This document shows, piece by piece, positions 31,610 to 42,562 of a stretch of DNA of 64,000 nucleotides. The stretch is from Bursaphelenchus xylophilus. Lineage: Eukaryota > Nematoda > Chromadorea > Rhabditida > Aphelenchoididae. The position numbers and the translations under genes were made by a program. The stretch covers positions 14,379,291-14,443,290 of the forward strand of contig CAJFCV020000001.1 in NCBI GenBank assembly GCA_904066235.2, written 5' to 3'. Positions within the stretch are counted from its first letter, which is position 1. Every line of letters starts with the position of its first letter. The notes under the pieces were generated by a model. That model worked only from the letters and a program-made list of their open reading frames with translations, was not told the DNA's origin and searched no databases.

Positions 31610-34600
31610 TCAAGGGTTGTGGGCCAAGTATGGGCGGAGAGTTGGGATGGCGGGGGTTTTAATTGTCTGCGGAAGGGGCTGCGCCGTGAATGCCTTGCGG
31701 GGATTTTGGGAGAAGGCACTCATCGGGATCACGGTGAGCTGCTCGCCGATCATGCGGCGGGGCGATAGGGTGGTGGCCGTCACTTTTGGGAGATTCCTTA
31801 TGGCGACTTGGTTCTGAAAGCAAAAAAATTTCCAATTTTCAATAGCAAAAAATTTCATTTTTGTCTCAAAAAGAAACCTAGACCCATCTCGGGCAACATA
31901 GATCATTTTTAGATACTAAAATCCAAAAAACAGTCCAAAAAATTTAATTTTATACCTAAAAATCATCAAAAATCTTCATAAACCCCGAGGCGATTTTCCA
32001 ATATTCTTCAAACTTTGTCTCAAACCTCTATCTAGCCCACAAATCAATCGTTGAAATTTTCAGCTCCCACCTTGCGTTTACAATCGAAAAATTCAAGATT
32101 TTTCCGACAAAAACCCGAAAAATAATGAGAAATAAGAGAAAAAAATCCATTTTCTGTCTATATCTCATCAAATTCCACTCGAAACAAGATAATTTCCCAC
32201 ACAAACATTCTACTGGTCACTTCTATCAAATTCGAAAAGGCGTCATCCAAGTTTTCAGCAAAATTTCTTAATACAGGGTGTTTGAAGAAATATTTCAGAA
32301 AGTTTTTGCGAATACCTTTGTGCTCTTTGCAGATATCCAAGAAGTTTAAATTGATTTTAAAATTTGAAGTTGGGCGATTTTTGAATACGCGAAGCAATTT
32401 TTTGTCGCGTCGGCGGAGAGGCCATTTTTCGGCGGAGACATTTGACGGCTTTTTTTGAAAACTACACCTTGTTGCAAATCCCAGACAAGATTATATGCAT
32501 CCTACCAGATGTAACAGACCTAATTTCATCCGTACTTAAGCTGTCTGGACTTTGTAACAAGGTGTAATTTTCAAAAAAGGCGTCAAATGTCTCCGCCGAA
32601 AAATCGTCTCTCTGCGACGCGACAAAAAATTGTTTCGCGTATTCTAAAATCGCCCGACTTCAAATTTTTTAAAACCAATTTAAACTTCTTGAATATCTGC
32701 AAAGAGCACAAAGATATTCGCAAAAACTTTCTGCAATATTTCTTGAAACACCCTGTATGAAAAAATTTCGCTGAAAAAATCGATGAAACCTTTTAGAATT
32801 TCATAGAAGTGGCCAGTAGAATGTTTGTGTGGGAAATTACCTTGTTTCGAGTGGAATTTGATGAGATATCGACAAAAAATGGAATTTTTCGCTTATTTCT
32901 CATAATTTTTCAAGTTTTTGCAGGAAAAATCTTGAATTTTTCGATTGTAAATGCAAGGTGGGAGCTGAAAATTTCCGCGATTGATTTATGGGCTAGACAG
33001 AGGATTGGGACAAAGTTTGAAGAATATTGGAAAATCGCCTCGGGGTTTTTGAAGATTTTTGATAATTTTTAGGTATAAAATGGATTTTTTTTTGATTTTG
33101 CTCGCTTTTATCTTGATAGAGGATTGAGATAAAGTATGAAGAATATTTGAAATTCTTCAAACTAACACTATTTCTTGAAACTCTCTGTATGTTCAAAATT
33201 AAAAAAAAAAAAAAAAAAAAAAATCCAAAAAGGTCTCCAAACCCCTTCCAAATCGTACCTCTTTGACTTCTGGGTTAGTGGGATGCATTCTCTTGACGAA
33301 TCCCTCGGCTTTGGCTATAAAAAAATTGTTGTAATAGCTGATCAAGTCCACAAAGATCTGTTCCGGGGGTTCTGGTGTATGAGAATTGGATCCATTAGTG
33401 GGGCAGGCACTCCCACTCCGGAATACCCGCTGATTCGAGGACGAGCCGCGGCTGGCCGAGTCGTCATAATGAGCTGATTGTTGCTGGGGATGGGCTTCCA
33501 TGAGGACCTTGCGATAGATGCGGCTGTGGGCCTGTGGCTGATTGCGGTATTCGTCGATGATGGTGTGGAAGGAGGCTTGTGTATTGATGAGTTTCGAGAC
33601 GATATAGAGGCAGCACATTAGGTTCTGGTCCAGGTGTCGGCCGGCCATGAGGGTCGTATCGGTGCGTATAATGTGTTCAAATGCGGTCCAGGCGCGGTTT
33701 CTTGACGCCTCGTCCATTCGAATTCGGTCGGCCAGGTCGGTCATGCGGATCGCGGCCAGGTAATAAAACTAAAAATAAAAAAAAAATTTTGAAATTAAAA
33801 AAATTTTTTTTTCAATTTCAAATTCAAAGGCCTAAAAACACTTCTCCAAACTGTATTTTACCTTTTACAATCACAAACATCCCAAAAAGTCACAAATTTT
33901 TTCCCAAAATTTCAAAAAATCATCAAAAACCTCAAATTTCAGCCTAAAACAAGGTAAAATTGATAAAAACCCCCTAAAAATCCCCAATTTTCAGCCACCA
34001 TCTTTCATATTCTACCTTAACACACCATGAAATTCCCTAATCCACCCCACTTTCCTTCAAAATCACCAAAAAAATCCAAAATTTCCATAATTTTACCTTT
34101 CGGAAGAACAAACTCATGCCGGATGGCATTCCGTACTCATCGGGACGGCGTTTTTGGGGTACTCCCTCCTCGTCGGCGAACTCAATCTTCCTTTTGGCGC
34201 TCATCCGGTCCAGCGGCTTCATCGGCGAGGGCACGTATCGGCTTTGCATTGGGAGCTGACCGGCCAGGTCCTGTAAAACCGCGTCGCACGGCGGGATTTC
34301 GGGGCGTTTCTGGAGGGCCTGCCACAACGGAGAGTCGAACTGCCATGCCAGTTCGTCCAGGACCTTTTCCTCGCAGCGGTTGAGGTGTTTGACCATGTCT
34401 CGGGAGAGCTCCGGGTCAGCTCGGATGATCACCTAAAATAAGGTCGTAACTCTTCGATATGGTAATAAAGATATTCAAAATTGAAATAAAATGTCTTCTA
34501 GTGCCCTAACCAACACTTCTCAATGCAATTTTCATCATAAAAAACATTGATTTTGACCCCGGGATCAGCTCGGACGATCATCTAAAATAAGGTCGTAACT

Positions 34601-37600
34601 CCCCGACATCGTGGTAAAAATGTTCAAAACTAAAATAAAATGTCTTCTAGTGCCCTAATAAGTATCTATGGATCCAATTTTCATCATAAAAGACATAGAT
34701 TTTGACCCCTGGATCAGCTCGGATGATCACCTAAAATAAGGTCGTAACTCCCGGATATAGTAATAACCAGAGATTGCCACGGCTCCGGAGCCGGCTCTTG
34801 GCTCCGGCTCTGAGCGGCTCCGGCTCCGAGCCGGGAGCCAGAGCCGGAGCCGGAAATTTTGGGGTCGGCTCCGGCTCCCGAGCCCAAAGTCGGAGCCAGG
34901 CTTCCCAGCGGTCAGAAAAGTAAAAATTTCGTGATCTTGTTAAACCAAATTGCTTGAAAAAACACTGCGGAGGATGTGACTTGACTGCAGAAACGTTGGC
35001 TGTATGATCTCTGGCACTAATAACTTTTATTTTCGGAAAAAATTTTTAAAAAAACATTTTGCATAAGAGCCGGGATTCGGAGCCGGAGGCCTTTTTAAAT
35101 TTTGCACGGAGCCAAGAGCCGGAGCCGGAGCTGCAAATTTGGCCTCGGCTCCGGCTCTGGGAGCAAAGAGCCAGAGCCGGAGCCAAAATTTTGACCGTGG
35201 CAATCTCTGGTAATAACAATATTCAAAACTGCAATAGATTATCTTCAAGTGACTCCAAAAGTACTCTTCAATCCAATTTTCATTAGAAAAAGAGCGGATA
35301 ACAACCCCGGGATCAGCTCGGATGATCACCTAAAATAAGGTCGTAACTCTCAGCTATGGTATTAAAAACTTTCAAAACTGCAATAGACTGTCTTCGAGTA
35401 ATCTAATCAACACTTTTCAATGCAAATTTCTTTATAAAAAACATGAGTTTTCACCGCGAGTCAGCTCGGATGATCACCTAAAATAAGGTCGTAACTCTCA
35501 GCTATGGTATTAAAAACTTTCAAAACTGCAATAGACTGTCTTCGAGTAATCTAATCAACACTTTTCAATGCAAATTTCTTTATAAAAAACATGAGTTTTC
35601 ACCGCGAGTCAGCTCGGATGATCACCTAAAATAAGGTCGTAACACTCCGAAACCGTAGTAAAAATGTTCAAAACTGGAATAAAATTTCTTCTAATGCCCT
35701 ATTAAGTACTTTTCAATCCAATTTTTATTAGAATAAGCAAGGATTTTGACCCCGGGATCAGTCCAGATGATCACCTAAAGTAAGGTCGTAACTCCGACAC
35801 GGTAAAAAAATATTCAAAACTGCAATAGACTATCTTCTTATGCCCTAACCAATATGTTTAAATACAACTTTCGTTATAAAAAACATTGATTTTGACCCCG
35901 GGATCAGATCGGATGATCACCTAAAATAAGGTCGTAACTCTCCGATATAGTAATAAAAATGTCCCTACCGTATTTTACCATCTTACTATACCCTTCTAAT
36001 TGAATTTTTCGTTCAAATTCGCAAAACATTGCAATTCGTTCTGGGTCCCACCACGAAAACGCAAATCTCAAAACCTCTGCAAAGCCCTCGGAATTTCTCT
36101 AATACTGTCGCCAAGCCTCTCATTACTCTATTCCAACACCAATCCACCCTATATCTACTCAAAGAACCATCAAATTCACCACTTAACCTACTTCAATATA
36201 ACTTTACCTCAATGATCTTATAAAAATTGACCGGTGCCATTTTGACCGTTCTCACGGACCACGGGAACTCCCTTTGACTGTCGTATGCCATTGCCACCAG
36301 CTCGAATGAGGCCACATATAGGCCGCGAATAAAGTCTTCTTTCTGTACAATGGAGGTTAAATCCGAGGTGTCAGCACGTGGATTTCGCGCTCGATCGTAG
36401 AGGATGGTGGTTTGGAGGAGGCGGTAGAAGAGTTGTTCCACTTGGGCGAGGTGTTTTTGAAGGTCGACCACGAATGGGGCGTCGAATTGAGGGCCGAAAG
36501 CGGCCGTCTCCTCTTCGCAGCGGCGCGCGACCAAATTTTCGAGTCTTTCCACTGGAAATTAATTCGATTACTAGTCGAATTACAAATTTTTATGGCCATT
36601 ACGATCCATTTTATCAACTTTTGATCGTCACAGACCAATTGCCAATGTTTTTGAATTTAATTTATATTGTAGTAGATGAGCTGATAAATTGAGATATTCC
36701 CTTGAAAAAACAAGGAAAATTGCCTTATAAATCAAGTTGTTATGCCTTCTAGACTACTTCATTCAAAATCCCCAAGCTTCTATGTCAAATTTGAGATTTC
36801 AGGTTTTCGTGGTGGGACCCAAAACAATATGTGATTTTCCAAAATTCAATCAAAATTTTTAGACGGATAGCACCCAAAAATATGGTTTGTCTCAATTTTA
36901 ATCTATTTAACTCTCAAATTTGAGATCTACGACCTTATTTTACATGATCACCTGATCTCATAGCAAATTCAAAATTTTTGTATTTGGTGAGAAAATTATA
37001 GTGAAATATATGACATCTAGTTTCTAATTTATGACAAAGCCTTCCAATATCAACCCTAAATTCCAAAGAAAAAAACTTTTTTCAAAAAATCCGTGGTCCC
37101 AATACAAAATAGTTCCAAAAGTAAATAAAAAACGTAAAAATCCCCTCCAAATCCATTCAAAAACTCACCAGCATTTGCTATATGGGCTTTGACATTCTGC
37201 TGGCAATGAGCGATGAGTCTGTCAAACTCTCCATCGCTGTTTTTGTAGTCCTGAGTTATTAACTCGACCAATTTTTGAGATTTATGCGAAGCGCCCGAAA
37301 CCGGCGTGTTGGGGACGAACTGTTCCGAGGAAATGATGTAGGACCTCGCCGATAACGGGGTGTTCAGTGGTTTTGCTTGCAACTGGACTTTTTGGAGACA
37401 GCTTTGGGTGGACATTCGGAGGAGGAGGTCCGCGTCCACCGCCCATTGCGAATTCAGGTTGCCGCGGCGCAGGATCGTGATCGCACTGTCTGAAATACAA
37501 TGAAATAGACTAATAAAACTCTTGGCAACTCTCTCAGTAACATTGTAAAACCAAACAAAATCTTGGTTTCCAATTTTTTACATTTTTTTGAAATCCGCAC

Positions 37601-40551
37601 AGTGCAAGGCCAAAAAAAGCCTAAAAATCGGTCCGCACCGTGCAAAAATATTTCACACGGTCTAAAATCCGATAAATGAGACTCTTGACAACTGTCTCAG
37701 TAACATTAAAACATCAAAAAAAAATTCTGTTTTCAATTTTTTAGAACTTTTTGAATTCAGCACAGTGCAAGGCCAAGATTAGACATGGCTGGGGGGCCGG
37801 GCCGGGCCGAAAATCGCGGCCCGGCCCGGGGGCCGGAAGAGGTCGGCCCGGCCCCGGCCCCCTTCAAATTTTCTCGGCCCGGCCCGGCCCGGCCCCCAGG
37901 GGGCCGGGCCGGGCCGGGGGCCGACCGGGGGCCTAACTGTAAATATAAATACTGCATTCATTACGAGATATAACACATTTTTTTGGGGCTTTGGTAGTTC
38001 AAACCCCCACTGTTTTGTCCATTTCACACACCCCATAAGTAAAAAATTAGAATAATACAAAAAATGGAAATTAGAGTAAAATGACCCCCGGCGTTTTAGC
38101 TGAGACCCCCAGTTACCGTCCAAATTCGTTCTTGTGGTTCAGGCAACGCTGACCGTAGCCGAGAGAACCCAATCCCGAGTAGGCGCTTCAGATTGGATTA
38201 GGGGGCTTATACTGGGTCAAGGGGGGCTGAACTGGACTGGCGGGTTGTACTACCTTAGCCCCCATTTTTTGTTATAAAAATCGAAAAAAAAGTTTTTGAA
38301 ACAAAAAATTACCAACCATTGCCATGTATATACTTCAAAAGACCCAATCGGTTCTTGGCTCTGCGTTTTATTTTTATTGGCAAGCCTAATTTTCGCCTTG
38401 AGACTGGGAATTTTAGTCATTGGGGGCCGATTGGGGGCCTGGCGGGGCCCCCGGCCGGCCCGGCCCGGGGGCCGGAAGAGGTCGGCCCGGCCCCGGGGCC
38501 TTTAAAACTCATTCGGCCCGGCCCACTAGCCATGTCTAGCCAAGATAAGCCTAAAAATCGGACCGCACCGTGCAAAAATATTTCGCACTGTCTAAAATAC
38601 GATGAATGAGACTAATGATGCTCTTGGCAACTCTCTAGGCAACACTAAAAACCTAAAAAAAAAATTTTTGTCTCCAATTTTTTGAAATCCGCACAGTGCA
38701 AGGCCAAAATAAGCCTAAAAATCGGATCGCACCGTGCAAAATATTTTTTTGGGGGAAAAATCTCAAAAGTTCAGCAAAACGTTGATCCAAAATTACTGTC
38801 AAAATTTTTTTTGAACGTCTAAACATCAATTCAAAAATTTTTTGAGTTATTCTTACCATCCAAACTTTCATTGAAGACCATGTCCACATTGTCGATGACA
38901 TGCGAAATGAAGACTCTTTCGTCGATTTCCATCTTTTTCAGCATCTGTGTTTCGTAGAGTTCGTTCAGATTCTTCCTAAAATTTGCAAAATTATCCAAAA
39001 AAATCAAAAAAATAAAAAAAAAATTTCAAAAAATTCCAAAATTTTTTTTTTTTCAAAAATGCCCATTTTATTGTCTAAAAAGCCCTCAAAAAACTAAACA
39101 TGGCCAAACATACTTATTCTCCTCAAACGAATCCAAGATTTGAATTGGATTAACGGAATTTGGCAATATTAAAGTTCCTTTGGTCTCTAGCTCCCGAATT
39201 GCCGGTAGGATCCAATAAACTCTCATGTGTTTGGCATCCAGCTCCACTCCTTCGAACTGGCGACACATGAAATCTAAGGGAGAATCGTCGGGATTCATTA
39301 ATTTTACGAATTCCGGATTTAGAATTGGACTTTCGGCTTGCCGCAGCTCGCTGAAACAGATCTCCACCAACGAGATGAGAAGGTGATACGAGCTCATCAA
39401 GTCTTCCATGCCAGCTGGAAGGCATTCTGGAAAGAAAAAATGGTCAATTCTGGAGTTTTTTATTTTTGAAAATTCGCACAGTGCAATCAAAAATTTTTGC
39501 TATTTTGAGCATCGCAAATAATAAAAAATGAAATATTGCCTCAGGAAATCATAAGAAAATGTAGAATCAGTGATCTCAACATTTTTTGGAATTTTTCTTT
39601 GCCCTCTTGCACTGTGCAAAATAAAAAATTTTTGGTTGCACAGTGCACCGGAATTTTTTTGCGATTTTTGGAACTTCAAAAATCGAAGAAGCAAAAATGA
39701 CCTCAGAATTTGAAATTGCATTGCAAAAAGATCCTATATACAACTTTCCAATTCATCACGACATCATCTTTGTCCCTAAAAACGAAAAATATTTTGACTG
39801 CACAGTGCAGTCAAAAATAAAATTTAAAAACATACTTTTCAATGCTACCAAAGCAATCCATATGAACTCAAATAGCTCCGCAGTTGTTACACTAGTGATT
39901 GGATTCGAAGTTTTGGTTACTGGATGAATTCTAAAGACCGCTCGAAAGATTCGGAGGTACTTCTTGTAGATAACTGTAGATACGGAAAGAGATGCTTCCA
40001 CGCGTGCGGCGTGATCTTGAAGACGTCTGGAAGCTGAGATCATGTCCAGCCAACGGCTGAGTTTGTTGAAGAACTCGAGAACACTAAAAATTCTCATGGA
40101 TAATATCGGAGGTCTTTTATTTTAGATTTTAATCATCTCTAATTGATGAAAATAGAAAGAACAAGGATCGTAGAGCAATATTCCAGCTTTTTCTTTGATC
40201 TAAACACCAAAAACAAAAGGGAATATCAAACTCTTACCTGACATTACACGTCCTCAACAATTTCAACAACGAATATGTGTAAACTGGATCCTGCCCGTAC
40301 GGAGTGGCTTGAAAACTGTTGGTGTAGAACGCACAAGCCATCCACACCTTCTCATTGCCCTCCAACAAGACCTGCTGTTTGATTTGATCGTATTGTTTCC
40401 ACGCCTTCTCCAGCAATAACCCATCAATCTCGCTGTCGAATTCACGGAAAAGCTCAATAAATTCGTTGCTCACTTCCATTGGGGGCTCATCCAGACTCCT
40501 CAAGTCGAAGGCCTCCTCCGTATCTTCGGTGCGTTCGACGACTTCCGCCAT
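31610..40551 (-). CDS. lin-35: Retinoblastoma-family pocket protein (p107/LIN-35 type)
   Basis: Nine exons join in phase to 902 aa: 40551-40238, 40083-39836, 39426-39114, 38975-38857, 37489-37169, 36551-36208, 34432-34097, 33768-33259, 31813-31610. The N-terminal domain matches p107/p130 (WKQYDQIKQQVLLEGNEKVW, ARVEASLSVSTVIYKKYL, MSSYHLLISLVEI). Pocket A follows (TPVSGASHKSQKLVE, then REFPWSVRTVKMAPVNFYKI and ELSRDMVKHLNRCEEKVLDE). Pocket B follows (LAAIRMTDLADRIRM, MAGRHLDQNLMCCLYIVSKL, YRNQPQAHSRIYRKVL, FVDLISYYNNFF). The C-terminal part has LSPRRMIGEQLTVIP. Known family members repress E2F/DP targets within the DREAM complex in the nucleus. Nematode LIN-35 is the single pocket protein, so I use that symbol by homology. 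The start follows an ATTTTTAG acceptor by about 26 bases. Its introns hold most of the mobile and tandem elements of 31-39 kb. Confidence 0.92.
31950..33085. mobile_element. 1.1-kb foldback palindrome in pocket-protein intron 8
   Basis: Arms of about 520 bp (about 31950-32480 and 32560-33085) are inverse complements. The ends read TTTTATACCTAAAAATCATC and its reverse. Matching interior strings include CAGCTCCCACCTTGC against GCAAGGTGGGAGCTG, and CACACAAACATTCTACTGG against CCAGTAGAATGTTTGTGTG. The centre, CCTACCAGATGTAACAGACC, is unpaired. It has no coding capacity of its own and lies entirely inside the last intron of the pocket-protein gene. Confidence 0.8.
34433..35960. repeat. 148-bp tandem array of a splice-acceptor segment
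   Basis: In intron 6 of the pocket-protein gene, seven further copies of the exon-7 boundary follow the real one. The string GGATGATCAC|CTAAAATAAGGTCGTAAC (minus strand: acceptor then exon start) recurs at landmark positions 34433 (the true site), 34582, 34731, 35330, 35478, 35626, 35775 and 35921. The period is 146-149 bp once the 450-bp insertion between the third and fourth is removed. Units at about 35340-35640 are identical over almost their full length. Each copy also repeats about 20 bases of exon sequence encoding (V/M)IIRADP. Confidence 0.92.
34768..35209. mobile_element. hAT-like non-autonomous element, 442 bp
   Basis: The ends are inverted repeats of 15 bases (CAGAGATTGCCACGG), flanked by a direct 8-bp duplication GTAATAAC (34760-34767 and 35210-35217). 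An 8-bp duplication and CAGAG termini are features of the hAT superfamily. The interior has two GC-rich subterminal blocks built from GGCTCCGGAGCC-type units in opposite orientation, and an AT-rich middle with no transposase. It sits in a 148-bp tandem-repeat unit, and sister units show the uninterrupted target. Confidence 0.85.
37590..38740. repeat. Palindrome-bearing repeat in pocket-protein intron 4
   Basis: A segment with GCACAGTGCAAGGCCAA, then AAGCCTAAAAATCGG, then CGCACCGTGCAAAA is present three times (about 37597-37640, 37761-38580 interrupted by an insertion, and 38690-38740). The TGCACNGTGCA motif is included in each unit. All copies lie in the intron between exons 4 and 5 of the pocket-protein gene. 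Confidence 0.8.
37780..38538. mobile_element. hAT-like non-autonomous element, 759 bp
   Basis: The termini are TAGACATGGCT at the left and its inverse complement AGCCATGTCTA at the right. They are flanked by an 8-bp direct duplication GCCAAGAT (37772-37779 and 38539-38546). Both ends carry GC-rich tracts (GGCCCGGCCC repeats) in inverted orientation. The middle, about 37936-38415, is AT-rich and non-coding. The open frames of Gly, Pro, Arg and Ala in the tracts are low-complexity artefacts. The 8-bp duplication and TAGAC ends suggest a hAT-type MITE. Confidence 0.85.
39475..39815. repeat. Sparse TGCACNGTGCA copies in pocket-protein intron 2
   Basis: Four palindrome copies (near 39476, 39608, 39637 and 39799) lie in the intron between exons 2 and 3 of the pocket-protein gene. 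The neighbouring exons are free of the motif. Confidence 0.8.
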
Positions 40552-42060
40552 TGGACTAGATTCGTTGGGCAAAACGCCTAAAAATTGGAGAAAAATAAAG
40601 TAAAAGAACCTGATTTTGTCTTTAAAACGACGATAGGGGCATAAACCTCGTCTTCAACGCGTATCAGACATAAAGCGACCGCAGAACCACCGAATTTTAT
40701 ATTGTACTAGGTAGTGATACCTAAAAATCTCCAGAAAACAGGAAAGAACAGACGAAAATCATCAATCTTCCCTTCTAAAATAAAGGTTATGTGAAAACAA
40801 CAATTTCGAACATCAAGATTGCAGAGAAACAAGGACTTTCAGACAGAATATTGCACTTTACATCAGATAATCTAAAAGTACGGTTCTTGGTAAAAATGGA
40901 AAAAGTAAGGGCCGAAACTCAATCAACTAGCTTCTAGAGCTTTTCAAAAGACCTGACATCAAATTTCAGATCAGATTTTCGATCAGACATCAAATTATAT
41001 TATCCATGAGATCAGATGTCTAAATTATCAAAATTCAATATTTTTCAAAGAAAATAGCTAAGATTGTATATTCAGATATTACAATCACATCAAGCCAAAC
41101 ATTTTAAGACCAAAAATTCAATGTTTGATCTCCATTTCACCCATGTTTTATCCATTCCCCGCAAAGAAGCGGGCTGAAACAGAAAAATCTCGATAAAAAG
41201 GCTTCAAAAGTTGTGTAATGGCATAAACGCAATAGCAGAAATCAACGCCCAGCCATCGGATGTCCATCGGAGCCGAAGAAAATTTGTTCCCCGACCTTTT
41301 TTCCCACTCGCCCGCCATTTTTCGGTCTTTTTTTCCCTCCCAAAGAAATGAGTGGCGCTTTTCTCGCGGTTCTTGCCGCGAAACCGTTGGAGTGGGTCCC
41401 TGATTTTTCAAAAAAAAGATGTCGAGATTTTGACCCAAATTTACTGACTTCAAAATTTATTTGGTTCTTCTAATTGCACTGTGCAAAAAAATAAAATTCC
41501 GCACTGTGCGGGAAAACTTGAATCGACTGCACAGTGCAAAATAGACACCCTAAGGGCAAAATAACGATTCAGAAAAGAGATCTCGAGATTTTGACCCAAA
41601 TTTACTGACCTGAAAGAAAATCTGTTTGGTTCTATAAATTGCACTGTGCAAAAAAAATCTCAAATTCCGCACGGTGCGAAAAACATATAATCGATTGCAC
41701 AGTGCAAAGTAGACACCCTAAGGGCAAAATAACGATGAACACCGAAACTTCCAGTTGTAATGACAACGGAGAAGAGAAAAATTACAATCAAAATCGCACT
41801 TGACGACTGGAGAGAGCGAAATCAAAAATTTCGCACAGTGCAGAAGCAAGAAATCTCGAAAAATCTCAAATTTCCTATATTTCTTTGGATGAAATAGAGG
41901 AAACAACTACCTAGAGGACAAATAAAGCCTAGAGAAGCCTTCAAAACCCTATGAACAACCAAAAAACCTTCAAAAAACGAGTAAAAAGAACTAAAGTAAC
42001 ATAAAAAATGCCAAAACACAACAAAAATGCCGAAAACTAATGACAACGGTTTATTTCCAA
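40552..42060. other. Intergenic stretch between pocket protein and Gly-rich gene
   Basis: 40552-41470 has no supported gene. A minus-strand open frame at 41148-41453 ends in a coding-looking tail (MDIRWLGVDFCYCVYAITQ), but it has no splice support. From 41475 to 41840 there are about seven TGCACNGTGCA copies in two near-identical units of about 185 bp, each with GAGATTTTGACCCAAATTTAC and AGACACCCTAAGGGCAAAAT. The stretch probably includes the 5' flank of the pocket-protein gene. Confidence 0.5.
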
Positions 42061-42106
42061 AACGAAAGATGGTGATTCATCGTGATGTAAGGTGAGACGA
42101 TCCAAG

Positions 42107-42307
42107 TTACTTGGGGCCGAGGTAACAGGAGACGTCGGAACGTTGCTGTGGTGCCGAGCTGCCACCGCTGGAACCACCGCCCGAAGATCCGGAAGAGCCG
42201 CCGGACGAGCCACCGAACGCGTACTCCTCGCGGACGTAGCCACCACCGCCGCCACCGCTCGATCCGCCGCCGCTGTAGGCTCCCATGTAGGCGCTCTTGT
42301 CTCCCAT
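42107..42307 (-). CDS. Small Gly/Ser-rich protein, 66 aa
   Basis: A single-exon frame starts ATG at 42307 and ends TAA at 42107. The sequence begins MGDKSAYMGAYSGGG, continues with Gly and Ser runs around YVREEYAFGG, and ends SDVSCYLGPK. The region is GC-rich compared with its surroundings, which supports coding. No signal peptide is seen. An AATAAA lies about 50 bases beyond the stop. Short Gly/Ser-rich proteins of this kind are common in nematodes, but I cannot assign a family or role. Confidence 0.55.
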   Translation of the reverse strand: MGDKSAYMGAYSGGGSSGGGGGGYVREEYAFGGSSGGSSGSSGGGSSGGSSAPQQRSDVSCYLGPK

Positions 42308-42562
42308 GGTGTTGTTCTCGGTTCTCGGGGCCACCACCGAAAGCAAAGTGATGGGAAATGAGCGCCCACCTCTCCTTTTATACCCACAATGGTGCTCATG
42401 CAAAAATCGCACAAGAAATTTGAATAAAATGGGCGGAAAATGCAAAATTTTTGGAATTGTTACCTATTTTTGGACGATTTTTTACTTTTTTTGCCCAAAA
42501 TTCGCTGTGTCGGTGGGGAAATTGGAAAATTCGTGGGAGATTGAGAGATTATTGTGTAATAG

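Noticed and set aside
33175..33250. Poly-A/T run read as coding (Lys or Phe run)
   Set aside because: It is a homopolymer tract in an intron, just after the donor of pocket-protein exon 8.
34768..35209. GGCTCCGG tract as a CpG island or coding exon
   Set aside because: The exact TIRs and 8-bp duplication show it is part of an inserted element.
37751..38505. Gly/Pro/Arg/Ala-rich open frames
   Set aside because: They lie in the GGCCCGG subterminal tracts of the hAT-like element. They are low complexity in every frame and on both strands.
30791..40551. Operon of the pocket protein and TFIIH subunit
   Set aside because: Same strand but about 600 bp apart, longer than the roughly 100-bp gaps typical of nematode operons. 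Not excluded, but unsupported.
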